From Planctomycetota bacterium (GTDB lineage Bacteria > Planctomycetota > Phycisphaerae > UBA1845 > PWPN01), in the NCBI GenBank assembly GCA_016209665.1, contig JACQVT010000728.1, forward strand, positions 1 through 5,027: a DNA stretch of 5,027 bases, given 5' to 3'. Made by a program: the position numbers and the translations under genes. Every line of letters starts with the position of its first letter. Positions within the stretch are counted from its first letter, which is position 1. The notes under the pieces were generated by a model that had not been told where the DNA came from, did no database searches, and saw nothing but the letters and a program-made list of their open reading frames with translations. Below are positions 1 through 4,338 of this stretch, one piece after another.

Positions 1-195
1 CGGATCGTGGCCGTCGCCGACGTCTTCGACGCCCTGAGCACCAACCGACCCTATCGCCCCGGTTTTCCCCTCGAAAAGTGCGGCGAGATCCTCGAAGACA
101 GTGCCGAGAAGGGCGACCTTGATCCCGACCTCGTGGGCGCGCTGCTGAACATCCTCGGCCAGGGCGCGGCCGTGCTCCAGCCCGTCACTTCTTGA
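1..195 (+). CDS. HD-GYP domain protein, C-terminal end (5' part outside the window)
   Basis: The reading frame is open from the first base and ends at TGA 193-195, giving the last 64 residues of a protein. The block RIVAVADVFDALSTNRPYRP, followed by a PLEKCGEIL helix and LDPDLVGALL, is the conserved C-terminal part of HD-GYP domains. Members of this family hydrolyse cyclic di-GMP in the cytoplasm. The aspartate in VADVFDAL corresponds to the last metal ligand of the HD fold. The HD and GYP motifs themselves, and any receiver or sensor domain, lie upstream and cannot be seen, so activity cannot be judged. The protein ends about 20 residues after the last conserved block, as is usual when HD-GYP is the terminal domain. 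Its last codons overlap the 3' end of the opposite-strand DUF1080 gene by 11 bases. Confidence 0.87.
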   Translation, partial: RIVAVADVFDALSTNRPYRPGFPLEKCGEILEDSAEKGDLDPDLVGALLNILGQGAAVLQPVTS

Positions 196-919
196 GCGGC
201 TTGATCATCACGTGGCGGTAGTTGATGGGCCTGTGATCGCCCTGGAGAAGAATCGGCCCGGTGGGCTCACCCTCCTTGATGTTCAACTCTTCGTAAAGGT
301 GCGTTGCCGCCGGTGCCGCGAACTCATCGATCACCTTCTGGCCGTTGATGAAGACGGTGATCTTGTTGCCGACGACCTTCGCATACCCGCTCTGCCACTC
401 GCCCGCCGGCTTGCTCACGTTCTTCGAGGGAGCCTTCTGCCCGTAGATCCCGCCGTTGCCCCAGTCCTTGGGCTTGTCGGAGGGTACGCCATGGTCGTCC
501 ATCACCTGGATCTCATATTGACCCCGCAGGAAAACGCCGCTGTTGCCGTTCTTGGGCACCTGGTACTCGTAGTACAACTCGAAATCGTCGAACTTGCGCT
601 CGGTGTAGAGGTTCCGGCCGTGCTGGCCCTCCTTGAATGTGCTGACGAGGATACCGTCTTCGACCTTCCATGAATTGGGCCGATCGTCGGGGAACGTCTT
701 CCACCCGCTCAGATCCTTGCCGTTGAACAGGGGAAGCCAGCCCTTGCCTCTGGGGGCGTGCTCCTTGTCCAGATACGCCGGACGGGTGGTCGGCTTGGCC
801 TTGCCGACCTTGGCTGGCTTCTCCGCCTTTTCCGCCCTCTCAGCGGCGACGACGATGCCCCCGGCGGCCACGACAGACAGGGCGACGATGACGGATGCTT
901 GAGCAATGCTGCGGTTCAT
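185..919 (-). CDS. Secreted DUF1080 (3-keto-disaccharide hydrolase) protein
   Basis: This is a 244-residue protein. I chose the ATG at 917-919 because AGGAGAA lies 8 bases upstream and a signal peptide follows directly; the frame is open for 116 codons further, but that stretch has no such features. Residues 1-26 are a Sec-type signal (basic start, core ASVIVALSVVAAGGIVV, likely cut at VAA|E). Residues 27-50 are a Lys/Ala-rich linker. Residues about 60-242 form the DUF1080 domain (PF06439, concanavalin-like fold), with LFNGKDLSGW (64-73), GNSGVFLRG (125-133), YEIQVMDDHG (135-144), GGIYG (156-160), a KITVFINGQKV strand (186-196) and the closing GPILLQGDHRPINYRHV (221-237). Characterised relatives act on 3-keto-glycosides, and planctomycetes carry many paralogues, so a role in the cell envelope in breaking down plant or algal polysaccharides is likely; the exact substrate cannot be read. 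The domain is complete, with no frameshift. Confidence 0.94.
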   Translation of the reverse strand: MNRSIAQASVIVALSVVAAGGIVVAAERAEKAEKPAKVGKAKPTTRPAYLDKEHAPRGKGWLPLFNGKDLSGWKTFPDDRPNSWKVEDGILVSTFKEGQHGRNLYTERKFDDFELYYEYQVPKNGNSGVFLRGQYEIQVMDDHGVPSDKPKDWGNGGIYGQKAPSKNVSKPAGEWQSGYAKVVGNKITVFINGQKVIDEFAAPAATHLYEELNIKEGEPTGPILLQGDHRPINYRHVMIKPLKK

Positions 920-927
920 GGTGACCG

Positions 928-934
928 TTCTCCT
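928..934 (-). promoter_or_regulatory. Ribosome binding site of the DUF1080 gene
   Basis: On the minus strand AGGAGAA ends 8 bases before the ATG at 919. It decides the start of the DUF1080 protein against the much longer open frame upstream. Confidence 0.65.
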
Positions 935-962
935 GAATGTCTTGATCCGGGCTCCTGGTATA

Positions 963-982
963 GGCGGTCTTCGCTGACCGCC
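963..982. repeat. Perfect 7-bp inverted repeat with 6-base loop
   Basis: GGCGGTC (963-969), TTCGCT, GACCGCC (976-982) form a perfect hairpin. It lies in the presumed 5' leader of the DUF1080 transcript and also covers the candidate -35 box of the opposite gene. It could be a protein-binding dyad or an RNA hairpin. No T-run follows on either strand, so it is not an intrinsic terminator. In GC-rich DNA such a stem can arise by chance. Confidence 0.35.
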
Positions 983-1002
983 GTCATTGTGCGGTATATT
1001 AT
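974..1002 (+). promoter_or_regulatory. Candidate sigma70-type promoter for the five-cysteine protein
   Basis: CTGACC (974-979, 4 of 6 matches to TTGACA) is followed after 17 bases by TATTAT (997-1002, 5 of 6 matches to TATAAT). This is the only AT-rich spot in the region and it points towards the gene starting at 1088, giving a leader of about 80 bases. Planctomycete promoters are poorly defined, so this is a consensus match only. Confidence 0.33.
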
Positions 1003-1025
1003 CCCCTTGATGCGGCAGAACACAA
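998..1025 (-). promoter_or_regulatory. Candidate promoter for the DUF1080 gene
   Basis: On the minus strand TTGTGT (1020-1025, weak -35) is followed after 16 bases by GATAAT (998-1003, 5 of 6 matches to TATAAT). Transcription would start near 991 and give a leader of about 70 bases that contains the 963-982 hairpin. It shares its -10 bases with the opposite promoter, so the two would compete for polymerase. Confidence 0.3.
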
Positions 1026-1087
1026 GGCACGGACAGCTTCGGGTTGGGTGCGGACGAACTCCTATGGCGGAGTCTTGGGAATGAATC

Positions 1088-1285
1088 ATGGAGACTCAAA
1101 CAAGCGATCAGGACCGCAAGCTGGCTCAGTGGTGTCTCCGCTGTCCCGTCTGTAACCACGCCCGGAGAAAACAGCGGGGCGCCGCCTTCTGGTTCGTCAA
1201 GAGGGTCGAGAGTGGCGTTTGTCCATTCTGCAAGGCGTACGAGCGAGTCTACGGACGCAAGGCGCACGAACCGTCGCCGGAGTGA
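1088..1285 (+). CDS. Small five-cysteine zinc-ribbon-like protein
   Basis: This is a 65-residue, probably cytoplasmic protein with no signal peptide or membrane segment. The cysteines fall in a CLRCPVC cluster (C16, C19, C22) and a CPFC knuckle (C45, C48), 22 residues apart. Two CX2C pairs at this distance suggest one structural zinc site with a spare cysteine. The segment between is basic and aromatic (ARRKQRGAAFWFVKRVESG), and KAYERVYGRKAHEP follows the second knuckle; such a mix would suit nucleic-acid or protein binding, but this is inference. The ATG at 1088 has GGGA 7 bases upstream and GGAG 15 bases upstream, so initiation signals are moderate. It is divergent from the DUF1080 gene and faces the membrane zinc-ribbon gene. 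I do not recognise a named family. Codon use and the ordered cysteines favour a real gene over a chance ORF. Confidence 0.75.
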   Translation: METQTSDQDRKLAQWCLRCPVCNHARRKQRGAAFWFVKRVESGVCPFCKAYERVYGRKAHEPSPE

Positions 1286-1302
1286 AGCCTGGTGTCATGT
1301 TC

Positions 1303-1310
1303 AAGGAGGT
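1303..1310 (+). promoter_or_regulatory. Near-perfect Shine-Dalgarno sequence AAGGAGGT
   Basis: This 8-base match to the anti-Shine-Dalgarno of 16S rRNA is the strongest in the window. It sits 17 bases after the stop of the five-cysteine gene and 5 bases before an ATG at 1316. It could couple translation of the small ORF at 1316-1444 to the upstream gene, or be a remnant. Confidence 0.4.
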
Positions 1311-1315
1311 GGCCA

Positions 1316-1444
1316 ATGAGGGATGGTGAGTCCGGCACGCCGGCGGAACGCTCTCTTGGCCGGGGCACACAGTCAGTTGGCGTTCAGGCTCGCTTCGTCC
1401 CGCATTCAGGACAAACGCCGGAGACGTTGCCGGTGAGGTTGTAG
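1316..1444 (+). CDS. Candidate 42-residue ORF behind a strong ribosome binding site
   Basis: The frame runs from ATG 1316 to TAG 1442-1444 and begins MRDGESGTPAERSLGRG. It has no recognisable domain, signal peptide or cysteine motif. Its last 61 bases are antisense to the 3' end of the membrane zinc-ribbon gene, which weakens the case. The only positive evidence is the AAGGAGGT at ideal spacing. I list it as a possible small protein, a leader-like peptide or the start of a decayed gene. Confidence 0.2.
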   Translation: MRDGESGTPAERSLGRGTQSVGVQARFVPHSGQTPETLPVRL

Positions 1445-1827
1445 CCGCATTTGCGGCAGTGGCCGGGCTGAATGCGGCGGCGATCAACCCACCATAGGAA
1501 GATGGTTGGCGAGGCGACAAGGAGGAAGGGTATCCACAGGGGTAGATCAACGTCGCGCCGGCCCCAGATGGGCATTCGCCAACTCCCCTCCCAGGGGTGT
1601 GTGATCGGTCGCCACCGAGCAAACCAGCCGGTCGGCGATACCTCATCGAGCCAGGAAGATTCGCTGTAAGAGAAGCGACCCCGTTGCACGAAGTACATGT
1701 GCGATAGCCAGTCGTCGGTGCAAGTGCCGTAGCCGAAATCAAACCGCAGAGAAGCCCCCCAGACCACCAAGAGCCCGATGGTTATCAGCAACCCTGCGAA
1801 CTTGAATGGTCGGCGAGGCCGGGTCAT
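1384..1827 (-). CDS. Two-pass membrane protein with C-terminal zinc ribbon
   Basis: This is a 147-residue protein. A stop codon lies just upstream (1837-1839 on the minus strand), so the ATG at 1825-1827 is the first possible start. Residues 1-9 are basic, and residues 10-27 are a membrane helix (GLLITIGLLVVWGASL). A Trp- and Arg-rich loop (28-94) follows, then a second helix around 95-114 (LPLWIPFLLVASPTIFLWWV). The tail carries a zinc ribbon, CRKC (C124, C127) and CPEC (C139, C142), within CGYNLTGNVSGVCPECG. The arrangement resembles many planctomycete proteins of unknown function with the same tail. The positive-inside rule places both the N-terminus and the ribbon in the cytoplasm and the loop outside. 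No Shine-Dalgarno is seen, and a -10-like box lies only 6 bases upstream. Codons such as CTA, ATA, CGA and TCT are more frequent than in the 670-residue gene, suggesting weaker selection or a different origin. The function is unknown. Confidence 0.88.
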   Translation of the reverse strand: MTRPRRPFKFAGLLITIGLLVVWGASLRFDFGYGTCTDDWLSHMYFVQRGRFSYSESSWLDEVSPTGWFARWRPITHPWEGSWRMPIWGRRDVDLPLWIPFLLVASPTIFLWWVDRRRIQPGHCRKCGYNLTGNVSGVCPECGTKRA

Positions 1828-1833
1828 GGCAGC

Positions 1834-1839
1834 ATTCTA
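1834..1839 (-). promoter_or_regulatory. Candidate -10 box of a leaderless transcript
   Basis: TAGAAT on the minus strand matches TATAAT at 5 of 6 positions and ends 6 bases before the ATG at 1827. Transcription would then begin at or next to the start codon, which fits the lack of a Shine-Dalgarno. No convincing -35 is present at 16-18 bases. Confidence 0.28.
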
Positions 1840-1905
1840 CCCGACGCTGGGGTGACGGAGGGATGCGGATGCTGTCTTGTTCGCTCGGGGGCGTGGAGGA
1901 AACAT

Positions 1906-2052
1906 ATGTGCCTCGGGAGGGATTCCTGCTGGGGTGGGGGCGACAAGGGATTCTCACCAGCGAATCTGCCCGGCGAGAATCTCGTCCCAGCGCAGCGACA
2001 AGTGACAGAAGACCTCCGACAGGGGCGCCGGACGCTACGATTCCGCGCGTGA
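1906..2052 (+). CDS. Candidate 48-residue ORF with a ribosome binding site
   Basis: GGAGGA (1895-1900) stands 5 bases before ATG 1906, and the frame runs to TGA 2050-2052. The product begins MCLGRDSCWGGGDKGFSPAN and ends basic (RQGRRTLRFRA). No family is recognised and there is no signal peptide. By hand count about 32 of 47 codons end in G or C, which I judge lower than in the confident genes. The same frame is open back to 1852 but without a binding site. It may be chance, or a small protein expressed against the direction of its neighbours. Confidence 0.2.
   Translation: MCLGRDSCWGGGDKGFSPANLPGENLVPAQRQVTEDLRQGRRTLRFRA
1915..1949 (+). repeat. G-rich tract, possible G-quadruplex
   Basis: Five G-runs occur on the plus strand: GGG, GGG, GGGG, GGGGG and GGG, with spacers of 1, 9, 1 and 6 bases. 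One spacer exceeds the usual limit of 7. It could form a quadruplex in single-stranded DNA or RNA. Confidence 0.3.
1947..1983. repeat. Hairpin in the intergenic region
   Basis: GATTCTC (1949-1955) pairs perfectly with GAGAATC (1975-1981). Two outer pairs (one a G-T) and two inner C-G pairs after a mismatch extend the stem, leaving a 13-base loop. It lies about 90 bases beyond the stop of the 670-residue gene. No T-run follows on the minus strand, so it may protect the 3' end of that mRNA but is not a classical terminator. Confidence 0.35.
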
Positions 2053-2071
2053 GAGGGGCGAGACCTCGGCG

Positions 2072-4084
2072 TCAGTCGGCGGCGATGCGGACGGGGTGGA
2101 CGCCGGGGATGCCGGTGTGGACGCGGCGGAGGGCGAAGTCGTCGAAGTCGGCGCGGAAGGGGAAGCCGGCGGTGGAGCGGGCGGCGGCCCTCAGCCACAC
2201 GCTGATCGCGCCGGTCTTCGTGCGGACCGGGCCGCCGTCGAACGCAACGAAGATACTGTGGATCGAAGGCAGGGGCGCCCAGCGGATGGAGTCGGCCTTC
2301 GAGTCGGCGTCCTGGCCGGTCGGATCGATGCCGACGTAGCAGGCGTGGTCGGCATCGAGCGGCCACGAACAACGCACCCGGCCGGTGATCCGCCAGGTGT
2401 CGAGATGGCTGAGGCCGGCCACGCGCTGGACGTAGCCGCCGTCGATGGGCTTGCCCGGTGTGGCCTCGCCCTGGACGCGGAGGATGCGGTTGTCCTGACC
2501 GGGGACGTCGACGACGTAGCGATGGGCCGTGGCCGCACCGGTGGTGAATCGTGTCCAGCCGGCGAGGCTTCCGGTGTCGGTGTCATCCTTGGCAAGATCG
2601 CCGGACTGCATGTCGCCGTCGAGGAGCAGGTTGTCGGGGTCGACGGCGCGGGCCCAGTTCTCGACGGCGTGCTCGTATTCGACGATCTGCATGTCCAGGT
2701 CGAAGCCGGCGTCCTGGCCGTCCTTGTAGGCGGTCCCATGCTCGCAGGACTCGCCGGGCTGCCGGCGGTAGGGGTTGAATCCGGCCTTCTCGTCGCTGGG
2801 GACGCCCTTGATGTTCACGTAGCCGTGCAGCGAGGCGTAGTTCTCGATGGACTCGAAGTCGAGGGCGTAGGTCCGGCCGGGCTCGAGGGCGACCTCGCCG
2901 GGAGCGAAGACGGCGCCGAACGTCCCCCACGATGCGTCGCCGGTGTGGATGCCCTCGCCGACGGCGATCTTCTCGACGCCGACGACCGGGCCGTCGGGGC
3001 CGGCCTTGCGGACGCGGAGGCGGAGCCGTTGGCGCTGGATGGCCGGCTGCGAACCGCCGGTCGCGGCATACAAAACCACGGCGGCCAAGCCCCGGCCCTG
3101 GGCGAGGTAGGTCTGGCTCCATCGGCGGGAAAAACCCGCGAACTCGCCGTATTGCTTGTGGATGTGCTTGTTGTAGGGGATGAGCAGGCCGTCGCCGTCG
3201 CCCGCGACGTAGATCCACAGATCGCGGCCGACGAAACCGGCCTGGGCGTCCTTGCCGACGCGGTAGCAGTCCTCGCGACGATCGCCGTCGAGCCGCCAGA
3301 ACATCTGGAAGCCGTTGCCGGGGGTGGCGGGCTTGAGGCACACGGCGTAGGTCTCGCCGGGGACGGTCGGCACCTCGCCGGAGTTCCACGCCGCCGACCA
3401 CTCGTAGTTCTTGGGTCCGCCGCAGTCGACGCCGGGGACGGGCACGGTCGGCCCCACCTGCGGCCAGGTGTCGGGCGTGCCCGGGCCCTTCTGGTGGATG
3501 GAGACGAGAATCGTCTGATTGCCGGGGCCGCCGCCGTCGACGCCGTCGTGGACGGCCTTGAATCCGACGTTGGTGACGCTCGTGCCGCCAGCGATGAAGG
3601 TCTGGTAGTAAGCGGCCGCGGCCTTGTCGTCCCAGCGGTCCTGCTGACACACCGCGTAGAAGGCGGGGGGGACGACCTTGCGGTCGATGACGTCCTTACC
3701 GACGGCGTAGACGTTCGTGACGATGACGGGTCGGATGAACTTCGACGGCCCGGTGAACAGGAGCGTGTAGCGGCCGGCGCTGCCGCTCAGCCGATACCAT
3801 CCCGCCGGGGCGGTTTCCCACGTCGCGTGCGACAGCGCCTGGCTGTCCGAGTCGTCGAGGCTGCCGAAGCAGCGGATGCCGGCCAACGGCAGCAGCTCCG
3901 GCGGGTCGGCCGGTCGGCCGGGGGCGAAGTAGTCCTCGGCCAGTCCCGTGTTCGCCGGCGCCTTAGCCGCCAGTTCCGGCGCCCTGGGCATCCAGACCTT
4001 GCCCATCAGTTGGACTTGGGCGTGAGTGGCGATGCACGACAGCGAAACGATCGACTCGGCCACGAGGACCAGACGGGATATCAC
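2072..4084 (-). CDS. Large exported protein with two tandem repeat modules and a carbohydrate-binding-like C-terminus
   Basis: This is a 670-residue protein. I chose GTG 4082-4084 because GAGGTG lies 7 bases upstream and an export signal follows (hydrophobic to residue 16, likely cut at THA|Q, residue 22; a Glu at residue 10 in the core is odd). The frame is open to another GTG at 4144, with a poor binding site and no signal. Residues about 66-140 look like a carboxypeptidase-regulatory (transthyretin-like) domain: PAGWYRLSGSAGRYTLLFTG, then RPVIVTNVYAVG. Residues 161-297 and 324-471 are two copies of one module: QTF/QTY start, strand-rich middle, PGETYAV / PGRTYAL, and a Cys followed by KDAQAGF / KDGQDAGF. 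Residues about 485-655 (NLLLDGDMQSGDL to FRADFDDFALRRV) resemble the CBM4/9 or galactose-binding sandwich found beside glycan-active proteins. No catalytic motif or C-terminal anchor is seen. It is probably an extracellular or surface glycan-binding protein; domain names are by eye. Confidence 0.87.
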   Translation of the reverse strand: MISRLVLVAESIVSLSCIATHAQVQLMGKVWMPRAPELAAKAPANTGLAEDYFAPGRPADPPELLPLAGIRCFGSLDDSDSQALSHATWETAPAGWYRLSGSAGRYTLLFTGPSKFIRPVIVTNVYAVGKDVIDRKVVPPAFYAVCQQDRWDDKAAAAYYQTFIAGGTSVTNVGFKAVHDGVDGGGPGNQTILVSIHQKGPGTPDTWPQVGPTVPVPGVDCGGPKNYEWSAAWNSGEVPTVPGETYAVCLKPATPGNGFQMFWRLDGDRREDCYRVGKDAQAGFVGRDLWIYVAGDGDGLLIPYNKHIHKQYGEFAGFSRRWSQTYLAQGRGLAAVVLYAATGGSQPAIQRQRLRLRVRKAGPDGPVVGVEKIAVGEGIHTGDASWGTFGAVFAPGEVALEPGRTYALDFESIENYASLHGYVNIKGVPSDEKAGFNPYRRQPGESCEHGTAYKDGQDAGFDLDMQIVEYEHAVENWARAVDPDNLLLDGDMQSGDLAKDDTDTGSLAGWTRFTTGAATAHRYVVDVPGQDNRILRVQGEATPGKPIDGGYVQRVAGLSHLDTWRITGRVRCSWPLDADHACYVGIDPTGQDADSKADSIRWAPLPSIHSIFVAFDGGPVRTKTGAISVWLRAAARSTAGFPFRADFDDFALRRVHTGIPGVHPVRIAAD
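2672..3115 (-). repeat. Module copy 2 inside the 670-residue protein (residues 324-471)
   Basis: It starts QTYLAQGRGLAAVVLYAATG, continues RQRLRLRVRKAGP and FAPGEVALEPGRTYAL, and ends at CEHGTAYKDGQDAGFDLDMQ. Cysteine 447 matches cysteine 273 of copy 1. Start-to-start distance is 163 residues. The copies are diverged at DNA level, so the duplication is old. Confidence 0.6.
3194..3604 (-). repeat. Module copy 1 inside the 670-residue protein (residues 161-297)
   Basis: It starts QTFIAGGTSVTNVGFKAVHDG, continues through strands NQTILVSIHQKGP, WNSGEVPTVPGETYAV and FQMFWRLDGD, and ends CYRVGKDAQAGFVGRDLW. It aligns by eye with copy 2 in the same order. Cysteines 221, 249 and 273 may form disulfides after export. 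Confidence 0.6.
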
Positions 4085-4091
4085 GTTACGA

Positions 4092-4097
4092 CACCTC
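4092..4097 (-). promoter_or_regulatory. Ribosome binding site deciding the start of the 670-residue protein
   Basis: GAGGTG on the minus strand ends 7 bases before GTG 4084. It supports this start over the GTG 60 bases upstream, and the signal peptide then begins at residue 1. Confidence 0.55.
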
Positions 4098-4172
4098 AAC
4101 GCTTGTGGATTGCAGATGCCCGAACTCCGATCTCCCCTTCTCACTCCATCCCTGGCTCACCGCGGGTGTTAT

Positions 4173-4188
4173 TGATATAATCGTATCA
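4173..4188 (+). promoter_or_regulatory. Consensus extended -10 box inside a TGATA-N6-TATCA dyad
   Basis: TGATATAAT (4173-4181) is an exact TGnTATAAT extended -10 element, which in bacteria can work without a -35. Seven bases after it lies 4188, the A of an ATG. The 16-base stretch 4173-4188 is also an inverted repeat (TGATA / TATCA), a common place for a repressor to sit. No confident gene lies downstream on this strand, only antisense to the pseudopilin-like gene. Confidence 0.4.
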
Positions 4189-4202
4189 TGAAACGCTTTA
4201 AA
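4174..4202 (-). promoter_or_regulatory. Candidate promoter for the 670-residue protein gene
   Basis: On the minus strand TTTAAA (4197-4202, 4 of 6) is followed after 17 bases by TATATC (4174-4179, 4 of 6). Transcription would start near 4167 and leave a leader of about 80 bases. It shares bases with the plus-strand extended -10. It is a modest match in the only AT-rich stretch upstream of the gene. Confidence 0.27.
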
Positions 4203-4338
4203 CGGGAAGACGGCAGTCGGGGCCGGAGCCGGCGGGTCTGGCAATCCTTTCGGGCGGGTGCAACCTCTTCGCCCGTAGGGCGTTCGATGTTTGCCAGGGA
4301 CTTTGAGTTCCTGGAAGGCGCGTTACGGGTTTCGCCCG
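4188..4338 (+). ncRNA. Possible structured RNA in the gap before the pseudopilin-like gene
   Basis: If the extended -10 works, an RNA starting near 4188 would run through several hairpins: a 4-bp GC stem (4222-4233); CGGGCG (4251-4256) pairing with CGCCCG (4270-4275), or instead CGCCC (4270-4274) with GGGCG (4278-4282); an 8-bp stem (4294-4301 with 4307-4314, loop TTTGA); and CGGG / CCCG (4326-4338). The 8-bp stem has a G-U pair on the plus strand but an A-C mismatch on the minus strand, which favours plus-strand RNA. No U-tract closes it. High GC makes chance stems likely, so this is speculative. Alternatively the hairpins are 3' structure of the minus-strand mRNA ending at 4323. Confidence 0.2.

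Larger units (their letters stand above)
1828..2071. other. 244-base intergenic region with a G-rich tract, hairpin and small ORF
   Basis: This lies between the 5' end of the membrane zinc-ribbon gene and the 3' end of the 670-residue gene, both on the minus strand. It holds no confident gene. It contains a G-rich tract (1915-1949), a hairpin (1947-1983) and a 48-codon plus-strand ORF behind GGAGGA (1906-2052). No terminator with a T-run for the large gene is visible. It could be a conserved non-coding or repeated element. Confidence 0.5.

Noticed and set aside
920..1267. A 116-codon upstream extension of the DUF1080 reading frame
   Set aside because: It would bury the signal peptide inside the protein, has no binding site and crosses the promoter region and the five-cysteine gene.
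1331..1344. GC palindrome-like stretch after the five-cysteine gene as a terminator
   Set aside because: The stem leaves a loop of two bases or shortens to four pairs, and no T-run follows.
1197..1742. A 181-codon minus-strand frame overlapping both zinc-knuckle genes
   Set aside because: It lies in another frame of the membrane zinc-ribbon gene, which has helices and an ordered CX2C pair, and shows no domain of its own.
4085..4144. A longer start (GTG 4144) for the 670-residue protein
   Set aside because: The extra 20 residues are basic with two cysteines and put the signal peptide inside. The binding site is weak compared with GAGGTG before GTG 4084.
2096..4180. A 694-residue open frame on the plus strand across the whole 670-residue gene
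   Set aside because: It is rich in Val, Ala, Gly and Asp without domains, as expected for the complement of a gene with G/C-biased third positions. The minus-strand frame has a signal peptide, ribosome binding site, repeats and domain-like order.
4270..4314. Intrinsic terminator for the H-X9-DG gene or a plus-strand RNA
   Set aside because: Hairpins are present but no run of T follows on either strand, and the 8-bp stem has a mismatch on the minus strand.
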